A DNA stretch of 15,092 bases, taken from the NCBI GenBank assembly GCA_964369225.1, contig CAYJER010000051.1, forward strand, positions 1 to 15,092, given 5' to 3'. A model generated the notes under the pieces. The model saw nothing but the letters and a program-made list of their open reading frames with translations. It searched no databases and was not told the DNA's origin. This document shows, one piece after another, positions 1 to 7,424 of this stretch. Numbering within the stretch: position 1 is the first letter of the stretch; every line of letters begins with the position of its first letter. The stretch comes from SIG603 sp964369225. GTDB lineage: Bacteria > Bacillota > Clostridia > Oscillospirales > Acutalibacteraceae. A program made the translations under genes and the position numbers.

Positions 1-2
1 TC

Positions 3-119
3 TATGATTGTGATGATGAGTTTGCTAATCTGCCAATTGTTCGCTTAGATATATCGAAATTACTAAAATTAGAAGATTATAAACTTGATCAAGTTATAAT
101 TGAAGCTAATGTAGACTGA
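3..119 (+). CDS. 3' end of an unidentified protein, probably an immunity gene (partial)
   Basis: An open frame enters from the left edge and stops at TGA 117-119, giving 38 residues that end in QVIIEANVD. It is acidic, with no motif I recognise. Terminal segments like this, directly upstream of an RHS core fragment, sit where the immunity gene of the preceding cassette would be, as happens four times further right in the window. That placement is the only basis for the immunity suggestion. The fragment is too short to assign to a family. Confidence 0.5.
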   Translation, partial: YDCDDEFANLPIVRLDISKLLKLEDYKLDQVIIEANVD

Positions 120-249
120 TGTTAGCGAAAGCAGAAAGACGAAACCAAAGTCAAGACACAAGCAACAACAAATGGTGATATAAAGAATTAAGCGACCAAA
201 AATATTTGGCTAGCTTAATTAAGACAAAACACATATAAAATTCTTGGTT

Positions 250-283
250 AAATCCTCATGCTTGATTGGTGTGAGGATTTTTC
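250..283 (+). terminator. Possible Rho-independent terminator before module 1
   Basis: AAATCCTCA (250-258) pairs exactly with TGAGGATTT (272-280) around a 13-base loop, followed by two more T. The T-run is short, so termination may be weak. It would end the transcript of the partial gene at 3-119. The interval 120-249 shows no gene; it holds an A-rich stretch and nothing else I can name. Confidence 0.45.
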
Positions 284-632
284 ACGTGAAGATAATGGGA
301 TAACAAAAATAAGTTCAGGTTCGGCAAACACAAGCTATACATATGACACATTAAGCCGAATATCAAACTTTACGACAAAGCACAATAGTACAAGCATTTT
401 AAGCACACAGATAGGTTACATTGATCCGACTTCTAGTACAACAAGTACGGCAGTTGGCACATGGAAAAATACTGTAGGCGGAACAAGCAAAACATACACA
501 TACACCTATGATGAGCGAGGAAATGTATTATCAGTCAGCAACGGAACGCACACAACCACATATGTGTATGGAGACCTCGACCAATTAGTAAGAGAAAATA
601 AGTCGGGAAGCCCCGACGGGCGAATTGCATAA
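258..632 (+). pseudogene. Module 1, upstream RHS core fragment ending in element A
   Basis: The frame encodes RHS YD-repeat sequence (TSYTYDTLSRI, then YTYTYDERGNVLSVSNG and TYVYGDLDQLVREN). It stops at 630-632 because element A begins at 602 and adds about ten foreign residues (KSGSPDGRIA) before a stop. RHS homology begins near 285. The ATG at 258 lies inside a terminator-like hairpin, so it is unlikely to be a real start. Compared with module 4, the continuous core reads straight through this point, so this is the left half of a broken gene whose right half is the open frame running into the tip gene at 915-1994. Confidence 0.7.
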
Positions 633-695
633 CGAGTGAAGTTAATTCACTTTATAATTGGTTTAAAGAAAGATGAACCTAGATAGAAACACAGA
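602..695 (+). repeat. Hairpin element, copy A1, interrupting RHS core
   Basis: The element starts with hairpin GTCGGG/CCCGAC (602-607 with 612-617), continues with GGGCGAATTGCATAA, then a second hairpin AGTGAA/TTCACT (635-640 with 646-651) and a tail ending near GATAGAAACAC. Relative to the uninterrupted core in module 4 it follows GAGAAAATAA and replaces roughly 20-35 bases of coding sequence. Copies at the same core position lie at 2919 and 10,539. Its right boundary is uncertain by about 15 bases. Confidence 0.7.
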
Positions 696-914
696 TTAAA
701 CTTAGAAGGAAATATTCTATACAAAGTAGAATATGCCTATACAACAGGCACACTAGGGCAAGTTCTTGACACGATAGTATATACATACGATATAAGCTGG
801 GACGATCTCTTAACATCATATGACGGCAACACAATCACAAGCGATAACATAGGAAATCCATTATCAGACGGCACATGGAATTACCAATGGGAACACGGCA
901 GACAGCTTGACTCT

Positions 915-1994
915 ATGTCAAACTCAAGCACAGACATAGACTACAGCTACGACAGCGACGGACTAAGAACCAGCAAAAACGTAAACGGAGTTACAACAAA
1001 ATACGAGTACCTAGGCGGAAACCTAGTGCAAATGGAGCGAGGCTCTAACAAACTTCGCTTCACATATGACGCATTAGGGGCATCGGGCGTAATTTTCAAC
1101 GGAACATACTACTATTATGAAAAAAATGCCCAAGGAGATATTCTAGGAATAGTTGACAAAAACAGAAACTTTGTGGTAAACTATAACTATGACGCATGGG
1201 GAACATTGTTGTCAACAACTGGCTCAATGGCAAACACCCTAGGCGAACTTAACCCACTCCGTTATCGTGGCTACGTCTACGACAACGAAACCAACTTCTA
1301 CTACCTTCAATCAAGATACTACAACCCAGCCATGGGCAGATTTATCAATGCGGATAGCATAGTAGATACTGAACAAGGTTTAAATTCTACTAATATGTTC
1401 GCCTACTGTGGCAACAACCCAGTTATACGAAAAGATACATCAGGTAGATTTTTTGAGACGGTTTTTGATATTGTTACTTTAGCAATGAGTGTTATTGATG
1501 TTGTAAAAAATCCTGGTGACATAGGGGCTTTGGCAGGTTTGGCAGGTGATTTAGTAGATCTTCTTCCATTTATTACAGGTGTTGGAGAGACTACAAAAGC
1601 TATAAATATTGCTAACAAAGTAGTAGATAAAGCTGTTGAGATAAACAGGGCATCAAATAAATTTTCTGAAACTGCTCTTAAATTTCAAAGTGTTGCTTCT
1701 AAAGGAATTTTAGGTGAAAGAATTGCTGGCATAAGTAAAACTTATGATAAAATTACTATATCACCTAAAAAATATAGAATACCTGATCAATATGATGAAG
1801 CAAACAAGATACTACACGAAGTTAAAAATTATTCTGGTACACTGTGTTATACAAAACAATTACAAGATTATGTAGCGTATGCAAAACAACATGGATACAA
1901 AATATATTTACATACAGACGCTAAACTGTCTTGGCGTTTACAACAACAAGTTGATTTAGCGGATAGTATTTTTGAAATTATTCCGTTTAATTAA
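915..1994 (+). CDS. Module 1 RHS tip: core end plus restriction-endonuclease-fold toxin
   Basis: This 359-residue frame has RHS core at residues 1-177 (GELNPLRYRG 110-119, SRYYNP 133-138, YCGNNPV 164-170). A helical pretoxin region (about 180-232, with DLVDLLPFITGVGE) follows, then a C-terminal toxin domain at about 262-359. In the toxin, RIPD (288-291) followed by EVKN (302-305) and then QLQDYVAYAKQHG resembles the PD-(D/E)XK arrangement of the Tox-REase-7-like RHS toxins, which cut DNA or RNA; the assignment is from remembered motifs. The open frame extends upstream to about 687, but no other ATG/GTG/TTG is in frame. The 915 ATG has no good ribosome binding site, so this is probably a silent cassette tip, not an independently made protein. 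The gene at 2012 follows after 17 bases. Confidence 0.8.
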   Translation: MSNSSTDIDYSYDSDGLRTSKNVNGVTTKYEYLGGNLVQMERGSNKLRFTYDALGASGVIFNGTYYYYEKNAQGDILGIVDKNRNFVVNYNYDAWGTLLSTTGSMANTLGELNPLRYRGYVYDNETNFYYLQSRYYNPAMGRFINADSIVDTEQGLNSTNMFAYCGNNPVIRKDTSGRFFETVFDIVTLAMSVIDVVKNPGDIGALAGLAGDLVDLLPFITGVGETTKAINIANKVVDKAVEINRASNKFSETALKFQSVASKGILGERIAGISKTYDKITISPKKYRIPDQYDEANKILHEVKNYSGTLCYTKQLQDYVAYAKQHGYKIYLHTDAKLSWRLQQQVDLADSIFEIIPFN

Positions 1995-2011
1995 AGAAAG
2001 TGAGATATTAA

Positions 2012-2710
2012 ATGAATGCTAAAGAATTTGCTAAAAGTCCAGGTAATTTGAGATATGTAATAAGAATTGGTAAAAAATGGGACCAAGAGTATTTAGAGAA
2101 ATTTAAAGATACTAAGATACCAATGTTTTTGGAAGAGTTAAGAGGCTTAGGATTAGACGTAGAAGTCTCAAATCAAGTAGAAATATTCCTGCCAGAAGAA
2201 AAGGACTTAATTTTACCTTTAATAATTAAATATTATGTTGAAGACAAAACAGGCTATGATAAATCCTATTTTAGGCGTTTGTTGAGGTTTAGAGGTTTTG
2301 ATGAAGCAGTACCTAAGTTGATTGAAGAGTATCATTTGCCTGAAACTGATAGTGTTGCATCAGAGTTAATAGCAAATTCTTTGTATAATATTAGATCTAG
2401 AAAATATACAGATGAGTATATAAAAATAATTAAAAACAAAGATGATAAAAGAAGCGGAAAAGGACTTCTAATGCTGTTACTGGGAGAATTTAAAGTAGCA
2501 GAAGCTGTAGAATTTCTACTTGAAAACCTAGATCAAGAATTCTATATAGTGGCGATGCGAGCCTTAGGCAATTACAAACAAGAGAGGTTTAGACCTATAT
2601 TTGAAAAATATCTGGAAGACCAAGAACCATACGCAAGAGAGATTGCAAGAAAAGCTATAAAAAAACTCGATAAAGTAAAAGAGAAAAAGTTGAAAAATAA
2701 AGAAAAATGA
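2012..2710 (+). CDS. HEAT-repeat-like protein, candidate immunity to tip 1
   Basis: The 232-residue protein has no signal peptide or membrane segment and is highly charged. From about residue 85 it is built of paired amphipathic helices (for example AVPKLIEEYHLPETDSVASE, then LLMLLLGEFKVAEAVEFLL, then AMRALGNYKQERFRPIFEKY), as in HEAT-like repeat proteins. It ends in a lysine-rich tail. The start is supported by AAAGTGAG at 1997-2004, seven bases before the ATG. Its position 17 bases after a nuclease tip implies that it binds and neutralises that toxin in the cytoplasm. HEAT-like folds are known among polymorphic-toxin immunity proteins. The fold call is from helix periodicity by eye. A strong terminator follows. 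Confidence 0.75.
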   Translation: MNAKEFAKSPGNLRYVIRIGKKWDQEYLEKFKDTKIPMFLEELRGLGLDVEVSNQVEIFLPEEKDLILPLIIKYYVEDKTGYDKSYFRRLLRFRGFDEAVPKLIEEYHLPETDSVASELIANSLYNIRSRKYTDEYIKIIKNKDDKRSGKGLLMLLLGEFKVAEAVEFLLENLDQEFYIVAMRALGNYKQERFRPIFEKYLEDQEPYAREIARKAIKKLDKVKEKKLKNKEK

Positions 2711-2744
2711 TTTAAATTTATCGCAATCTAAATAAAGCGCAAAG

Positions 2745-2773
2745 CAAAAGACAGGGTTTAACCCTGTCTTTTG
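2745..2773 (+). terminator. Perfect-palindrome terminator after module 1
   Basis: CAAAAGACAGGG pairs with its exact complement CCCTGTCTTTTG, forming a 29-base near-perfect palindrome with TCTTTT at the 3' side of the stem. It can act in both directions. It closes the module 1 tip/immunity unit before module 2. Confidence 0.75.
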
Positions 2774-2918
2774 ACGTTGTAAAAATAATTGTTATAAAGT
2801 GCAACTTTGCATATGGGGTATTCGACTTAGCCACAAGTATAAAGGTAGGTAGCAGAACCCTAATCACACACAACCACATATGAGTATCATTCCTCAACCA
2901 ATTAGTAAGAGAAAATAA

Positions 2919-3010
2919 GTCGGGAAGCCCCGACGGGCAAATTGTATAACAAGTGAAATTAATTCACTTTATAATTGGTTTAAAGCAAGATAAACCTAGA
3001 TAGAAACACA
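2919..3010 (+). repeat. Hairpin element, copy A2
   Basis: Same position in the core and same structure as A1: GTCGGG/CCCGAC, then GGGCAAATTG, then AGTGAA/TTCACT, then a tail ending near TAGAAACAC. It differs from A1 at a handful of bases. Confidence 0.7.
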
Positions 3011-3187
3011 GACTAAACTTAAAGGCAACATTCTAAACAAAAAAGAATATGCCTACACAACAGGAACATTAGGGCAAGTTCTTGACACGATAGTATATGA
3101 TTATGACACTAGCTGGGACGATCTTCTAACATCCTATGACGGCAACACAATCACAAGCGATAACATAGGAAATCCGCTGTCAGATGG

Positions 3188-3271
3188 GTCGGGAAGCCCC
3201 GACGGGCGATTTGTGTATTTTGTGGAATTAATTCACGTTGTAATTTTTGTTTTAATCAAAAATAAAGCTTT
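3188..3271 (+). repeat. Hairpin element, copy B2
   Basis: It starts with the same GTCGGG/CCCGAC hairpin and GGGCGATTTG block as A, followed by GTGGAATTAATTCAC (a GTGAATTAATTCAC-like palindrome) and a different T-rich tail. It sits between TCAGATGG and GGGAACACGG of the core and replaces 17 bases that are present in module 4. It carries an in-frame TAA just before the core resumes. The copy at 10,808 is identical to it over the whole element. Confidence 0.75.
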
Positions 3272-3297
3272 GGGAACACGGCAGACAGCTTGACTCT

Positions 3298-4404
3298 ATG
3301 TCAAATTCAAGCACAGACATAGACTACAGCTATGACAGCGACGGACTAAGAACCAGCAAAAACGTAAACGAAGTTATAACAGAATACGAGTACCTAGGCG
3401 GAAACTTAGTGCAAATGGAGCAAGGGTCTAACAAACTCCGCTTCACATATGACGCATTAGGGGCATCGGGCGTAATTTTTAACGGAACAAACTACTATTA
3501 TGAAAAAAATGCCCAAGGAGATATTCTAGGAATAGTTGACACAAACAGAAACTTTGTGGTAAACTATAACTACGATGCTTGGGGAACATTGTTGTCAACA
3601 ACAGGCTCAATGGCAAACACACTAGGCGAGCTAAACCCACTCCGTTACCGTGGCTACGTCTATGACACAGAAACCAACTTCTACTACCTTCAATCAAGAT
3701 ACTACAACCCAGAATTAGGCAGATTCCTAAATGCGGATAGCATAGTAGATACTGAACAAGGTCTAAATTATACTAACATGTTCGCCTACTGTGGCAACAA
3801 CCCAGTTATACGAAAAGATACATCAGGTAGATTTTTTGAAACGGTTTTTGATATAATAACACTAGCTATGAGTGTTATTGATGTTATATCTAATCCTACT
3901 AATTTGTGGTCGTGGGCAGGTTTGGTAGGTGATTTAGTAGACTTAATTCCATTTGTTACAGGTGTTGGCGAGACTACAAAGGTTGTTAGAGGTACCAACG
4001 CAGTAGTAGAACCGACTGTAGATGTAATCCAAAATTCAAACAAAATAGTATCTAACCCTTCACCATCAATTCCTTTGCCAAATAATAAAATCCACGGAAA
4101 TAGTATTGATAGTATGAAGCCTCAACATGGATATGAGATTTACAATACTAATACTTCTGATGTTGTTAAAACAGGAATAAGTGGAACTCCGCTTAATAAT
4201 AACGGCACATCTCCACGAGCTAACAGACAAGTAAATCAGTTTAATAATAGTGTAGGTGAGATTTGTTTTGAAGCAAGGATAGTAAATCCATACATCCCTA
4301 ACAGAAGAATGGCTTTAGAATGGGAGAGAGACTATACGCAATTATTATGGGATCAAGGAAATTCTTTAGATAGACATGTAAGACCTAACCCATTTGGGAG
4401 ATAA
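3298..4404 (+). CDS. Module 2 RHS tip: core end plus URI/GIY-YIG-like nuclease toxin
   Basis: The 368 residues comprise RHS core (1-177) and a pretoxin region very like module 1 (about 180-228, GDLVDLIPFVTGVGETTK). A Pro/Asn-rich linker follows, then a C-terminal domain at about 275-368 containing HGYEIYN (277-283), VVKTGISGTPL (289-299), SPRANRQVNQFN (305-316) and ALEWERDYTQLL (339-350). That order matches the Tox-URI2-like (GIY-YIG-related) RHS nuclease tips as I remember them; the conserved Y/G, R and E positions are present. The 915-equivalent ATG is the first possible start because element B puts a TAA just upstream, and no ribosome binding site is evident. The tip ends one base before its candidate immunity ATG. 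Confidence 0.8.
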   Translation: MSNSSTDIDYSYDSDGLRTSKNVNEVITEYEYLGGNLVQMEQGSNKLRFTYDALGASGVIFNGTNYYYEKNAQGDILGIVDTNRNFVVNYNYDAWGTLLSTTGSMANTLGELNPLRYRGYVYDTETNFYYLQSRYYNPELGRFLNADSIVDTEQGLNYTNMFAYCGNNPVIRKDTSGRFFETVFDIITLAMSVIDVISNPTNLWSWAGLVGDLVDLIPFVTGVGETTKVVRGTNAVVEPTVDVIQNSNKIVSNPSPSIPLPNNKIHGNSIDSMKPQHGYEIYNTNTSDVVKTGISGTPLNNNGTSPRANRQVNQFNNSVGEICFEARIVNPYIPNRRMALEWERDYTQLLWDQGNSLDRHVRPNPFGR

Positions 4405-4405
4405 A

Positions 4406-5056
4406 ATGAAGCTAAATATATTATCGTTAATTCTTGATTATTCATATAGTGCTATCAAAGTAGATAAATGGGTAGTAAGAAAGCTTATGAACGAATCTTC
4501 AAGTATTACAGAACATTTAATAAGAAAATTGAATAATCAAAAATTTTTCACATGCAAGAGAATTAATTTTATCTGCAAAGATTCTAATATTACCAATAAA
4601 ATAAGAAATGTTTTGGGCGTATTAGAGATGGATGTATATTTTGATTGTAAATATTTTGATATGGATATTCAAGATAAACAAAAATATATAATAAGTGTTC
4701 TATTGACTGGATTTGAACAATTGTGCCATTATGAGAAATGGGATTTCAATATTATTAAAGAAATATTATTAGATTTAAGTGGAAATGATTTTAGAAGTTC
4801 ATTCTATACAGATTTAAAGTGTAAAAATGAAAACTATACAGCTAAATTGTGTGCGGAACAAAGCTTAGAAAAAATAGATTTTTATGTTGAATTTTATCAT
4901 AAGCGAAATTTAATTAAAAATCAATTTCTCTTTACATCAAAACCAAATGTATTTGATTATGACAGATATCTAGGAAAATTATTTTGGGATAATGAAAATG
5001 AGGTTGTTTTATTAAGCAAAGATGGACATTCAAGATTTACAGCTGAATTTAAATAG
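4406..5056 (+). CDS. Unknown cytoplasmic protein, candidate immunity to tip 2
   Basis: I do not recognise the family. From the ATG at 4406 it encodes 216 residues; a TTG at 4394 is in frame but overlaps the toxin and the ribosome binding site. GGGAG (4396-4400) lies five bases before the ATG, so 4406 is the likely start. There is no signal peptide or clear membrane segment. The sequence is rich in aromatic residues, Lys, Asn and Cys, with a mixed alpha/beta appearance (SVLLTGFEQLCHYEKWDFNI, DFYVEFYHKRN). The one-base gap after the nuclease tip implies co-transcription, probably coupled translation, and a role in neutralising that toxin. Confidence 0.7.
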   Translation: MKLNILSLILDYSYSAIKVDKWVVRKLMNESSSITEHLIRKLNNQKFFTCKRINFICKDSNITNKIRNVLGVLEMDVYFDCKYFDMDIQDKQKYIISVLLTGFEQLCHYEKWDFNIIKEILLDLSGNDFRSSFYTDLKCKNENYTAKLCAEQSLEKIDFYVEFYHKRNLIKNQFLFTSKPNVFDYDRYLGKLFWDNENEVVLLSKDGHSRFTAEFK

Positions 5057-5090
5057 TTGAATAAATTAATAAGACTCTAATTGTAATTAT

Positions 5091-5128
5091 AAAGGTGAGC
5101 TAGCTTTTATGTGAAGTTAGCTCACTTT
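5091..5128 (+). terminator. Hairpin D at the module 2/module 3 boundary
   Basis: GTGAGCTA (5095-5102) pairs with TAGCTCAC (5118-5125), followed by TTTAAG. It may terminate the immunity transcript, but it also marks the fixed left end of module 3: the same hairpin precedes module 5 at 10,398, and a relative precedes module 4. The inner strand contains GTGAAGTTAGCTCAC, resembling the second hairpin of element A. Confidence 0.5.
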
Positions 5129-5231
5129 AAGTTTGCGAGCAGCAAGTTGGAAATGTACTATCAGTCAGCAACGGAACACACACAACCACATATGTGTATG
5201 GAGACCTCGACCAATTAGTAAGAGAAAATAA

Positions 5232-5316
5232 GTCGGGAAGCCCCCGACGGGCGATCTGGATAATTTGTGAAGTTCATTCACGATTAATCTTTAGTTCTAA
5301 TCAATATACTAAGTTT
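5232..5316 (+). repeat. Hairpin element, A/B hybrid copy
   Basis: The left flank (GAGAAAATAA) is that of element A; the right flank (GGGAACACGG) and the T-rich tail are those of element B. The GTCGGG/CCCGAC hairpin, GGGCGATCTGG block and GTGAAGTTCATTCAC hairpin are present. The simplest reading is a deletion by recombination between an A and a B copy. Confidence 0.65.
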
Positions 5317-5330
5317 GGGAACACGGCAGA

Positions 5331-5440
5331 GCCGAGAGCCTCGGCGGGCAATTCGCACACCTAGTAAGCGAGAGCAAAAACTTTATCACCTGCGTTAATA
5401 CATAACAGTTAAAACAAGTTATTTGTTAAAGTAATTAAAA
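5331..5440 (+). repeat. Hairpin element, copy C3
   Basis: It begins with GCCGAG/CTCGGC (5331-5336 with 5340-5345), then GGGCAATTCGCACACC, then an AT-rich tail of about 80 bases. The opening hairpin and GGGCAATT block parallel elements A and B, so C is a diverged member of the family. It sits between GGGAACACGGCAGA and CGGACTAAG of the core. The second copy at the same site is at 10,906. Confidence 0.65.
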
Positions 5441-5507
5441 CGGACTAAGAACCAGCAAAAACGTAAACGAAGTTATAACGGAATACGAGTACCTAGGCGG
5501 AAACTTA

Positions 5508-6503
5508 GTGCAAATGGAGCAAGGGTCTAACAAACTCCGCTTCACATATGACGCATTAGGGGCATCGGGCGTAATTTTTAACGGAACAAACTACTATTAT
5601 GAAAAAAATGCCCAAGGAGATATTCTAGGAATAGTTGACACAAACAGAAACTTTGTGGTAAACTATAACTACGACGCTTGGGGAACATTGTTGTCAACAA
5701 CTGGCTCAATGGCAAACACCCTAGGCGAGCTAAACCCACTCCGTTACCGTGGCTACGTCTATGACACAGAAACCAACTTCTACTACCTTCAATCAAGATA
5801 CTACAACCCAGAATTAGGCAGATTCCTAAATGCGGATAAATATTTTGACACATTACAAGGTCTAAACTCGACCAATATGTTTATGTATTGTGGTAATAGC
5901 CCAATAAATGCAGTTGATTATTCTGGTGAGATAGCATTTTGGGATATTTTAGATCTGCATTTTGCTGCTGAGAGTTGGACAAAATTTGTAACAAATCCGT
6001 CATGGGGTGGTTTTTTCACAGCTGTACTAGATACAGTTGGAGCTTTGCCAATTATTCCATCAGCAAGTTATATAACACGTGGTGCAGATGCTGTAGAGAC
6101 TGCGGCGAGTTCAGCTAACAAAATAGTTAAAACAACATCTCCTCCATCACAGGCACTTCCGATTCCAAACTCGAAAGATACTAGCGTTGTAACTGATAAT
6201 TTAATGACATCACCGTATAGTAATTTAGTAGATCCACCAAGTGTTGGGCCAGGTAAAAAATTTACTCAAGCTCAAAAAGAAAAAATCATACAACAAAATA
6301 TGATAAATAATGGTGGTGTTGTTAGGTCAGATTTGTCAGGAGAAATTTTAACTCAACCATTAAAAAGTATGAAAGGTGTGATTCCATCACCTATGGAATG
6401 GCAGATTGATCACATTCTACCAATTAGTGCTGGTGGAACTAATAGCTATTCTAATGCTCAAGTTTTATCTAGACAAGAAAATAGAGCTAAATGGGACAAA
6501 TAA
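5508..6503 (+). CDS. Module 3 RHS tip: core end plus HNH nuclease toxin
   Basis: The 331 residues comprise RHS core (about 1-140, ending in MFMYCGNSPINAVDYSG), a helical pretoxin region (about 143-200), a Ser/Pro-rich linker (about 205-248) and an HNH-type nuclease domain (about 250-331). The nuclease shows KKFTQAQKEKI, GGVVRSDLSGE, then WQIDHILPISAGG with the Asp-His pair at 301-302, and the downstream Asn residues in SNAQVLSRQENRAK. These are the expected metal-binding positions of HNH toxins, which cut DNA. The start is GTG 5508 or ATG 5514; neither has a good ribosome binding site, and the open frame begins near 5438 after a stop from element C. Unlike modules 1 and 2, its divergence from the common core begins earlier, just after NAD. 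Confidence 0.82.
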   Translation: MQMEQGSNKLRFTYDALGASGVIFNGTNYYYEKNAQGDILGIVDTNRNFVVNYNYDAWGTLLSTTGSMANTLGELNPLRYRGYVYDTETNFYYLQSRYYNPELGRFLNADKYFDTLQGLNSTNMFMYCGNSPINAVDYSGEIAFWDILDLHFAAESWTKFVTNPSWGGFFTAVLDTVGALPIIPSASYITRGADAVETAASSANKIVKTTSPPSQALPIPNSKDTSVVTDNLMTSPYSNLVDPPSVGPGKKFTQAQKEKIIQQNMINNGGVVRSDLSGEILTQPLKSMKGVIPSPMEWQIDHILPISAGGTNSYSNAQVLSRQENRAKWDK

Positions 6504-6515
6504 TATGAGGTGTAT

Positions 6516-7169
6516 ATGTATAAATATAACATTAGTAAAAATCATATCTTTAAAGGTGCAATAGTATCAAGTGTTTTTCATGCTATAATGATGTGTACTT
6601 ATCCGCTTTTCAACTATCAACATTCATGGGACGGGGGAAATTATAGTGCTATTGATGATAACAACATAAGAGGTACAATTTCATTTTGTGGAGATATTTG
6701 CGTTGGTGTAATTAGAAATGAAGAAACAAAAGTGTACGTAGGAGAAGATGTTTTGAATGATTTATTCCTGAATTATCCGAAACATGTATTAAATTTAGCA
6801 AAGGATGAAGCCTTACAGTACATGTTAGAAGAAAATGAATTAGGAATAAACCCGCATGTATCATTAGCTTTTTGGTGTGATGAAAACTATATGTATACTA
6901 ATTTTTCTTGGGACGAAATGAGAAAAAGAGGTTTAGATTTGTTTAGTCCTTGCTTATTAAGTGAAGATTTGTGTTTTGAATATTGGGTGGAATATTATGC
7001 GATGAATCAAGACAAAATTGATGATATTAAAAAATTTGTTTCAGACAAAATTACTAATTTTGATAAAACAATAGTATTAAAATCAGATGAGATACCTTTT
7101 TTAAATCAAGATAGTATAAATGATGAGTGCAGAGAAAGCTTTGCTGAATTAGGTATAATATTAATCTAA
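6516..7169 (+). CDS. Unknown protein, candidate immunity to HNH tip 3
   Basis: I do not recognise the family. From ATG 6516 it encodes 217 residues; a GTG at 6510 is in frame but overlaps the ATGAGG ribosome binding site (6505-6510), five bases before 6516. There is no signal peptide. One moderately hydrophobic stretch near the N-terminus (KGAIVSSVFHAIMMCTYPLF) is too mixed to call a membrane segment. The rest is acidic and aromatic-rich (FWCDENYMYTNFSWDEM, FEYWVEYYAMNQD), consistent with binding a basic nuclease, though that is inference. It follows the toxin by 12 bases and is closed by a terminator at 7210. Confidence 0.7.
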   Translation: MYKYNISKNHIFKGAIVSSVFHAIMMCTYPLFNYQHSWDGGNYSAIDDNNIRGTISFCGDICVGVIRNEETKVYVGEDVLNDLFLNYPKHVLNLAKDEALQYMLEENELGINPHVSLAFWCDENYMYTNFSWDEMRKRGLDLFSPCLLSEDLCFEYWVEYYAMNQDKIDDIKKFVSDKITNFDKTIVLKSDEIPFLNQDSINDECRESFAELGIILI

Positions 7170-7209
7170 ATAATCTTTCAGATTGACTTGAAATCTGTAT
7201 AGTGATAAT

Positions 7210-7280
7210 TGCACTCCATTAATTAGAAGTATAGTAAATATATGAATAATTAAGGGGTGCAGTTTGATTTTTTTTATTTT
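7210..7280 (+). terminator. Rho-independent terminator after module 3
   Basis: TGCACTCC (7210-7217) pairs with GGGGTGCA (7254-7261), and the stem is extended inside by TTAATTA/TAATTAA. A run of eight T (7268-7275) follows. It closes the HNH tip/immunity unit. Confidence 0.65.
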
Positions 7281-7310
7281 GAAAATGACAATAAAGCATA
7301 GTAATACAAG

Positions 7311-7370
7311 GTCGGGAATCCTAGACAGGTGATTTGCTCAATATGTGAAATATTCACTTTATTTTGTGAG
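7311..7370 (+). repeat. Hairpin element at the left end of module 4
   Basis: A degraded GTCGGG...TAGAC opening hairpin and AGGTGATTTG block are followed by GTGAA/TTCAC (7345-7349 with 7353-7357), then TTTATTTTGTGAGTAG running into core sequence. Its right half aligns with the right half of hairpin D before modules 3 and 5, linking the two element types. It lies outside, not inside, the module 4 core. Confidence 0.5.
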
Positions 7371-7424
7371 TAGTTAGTTGGAAATGTACTGTCAGTCAGC
7401 AACGGAACGCACACAACCACATAT

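Larger units (their letters stand above)
2866..3297 (+). pseudogene. Module 2, broken upstream RHS core
   Basis: Core homology starts near CACACAACCACATA and is recognisable through VREN, then through EYAYTTGTLGQVLDTIVYDYD and onward, but it is cut twice by elements A2 and B2 and has point and indel damage before A2. In-frame stops in both elements prevent any continuous translation into the tip gene at 3298. The stretch 2774-2865 between the terminator and this fragment shows no gene. Confidence 0.7.
5140..5507 (+). pseudogene. Module 3, broken upstream RHS core
   Basis: Core sequence from GGAAATGTACTATCAGTCAG (the NVLSVSNG codons) to VREN is intact. A hybrid A/B element, 14 bases of core (GGGAACACGGCAGA), element C, and then core again from CGGACTAAGAACC follow. 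Everything between the A and B sites, and 56 bases at the C site, is missing relative to module 4. Stops in the elements, including a TAA a few bases before the core resumes, separate this fragment from the tip gene at 5508. Confidence 0.7.

Noticed and set aside
258..284. ATG 258 as the true start of an RHS gene
   Set aside because: It lies in the stem of a terminator-like hairpin and its first nine codons are not RHS sequence; the RHS homology begins near 285.
1403..1618. Antisense open frame opposite the module 1 pretoxin (and the equivalents at 3786-4043 and 8312-8563)
   Set aside because: They mirror RHS or tip coding sequence and have no ribosome binding site or recognisable protein features.
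3479..3697. Antisense open frames opposite the RHS core (also 5578-5853)
   Set aside because: They recur only because the core DNA is repeated; the sense strand encodes a well-known conserved domain.
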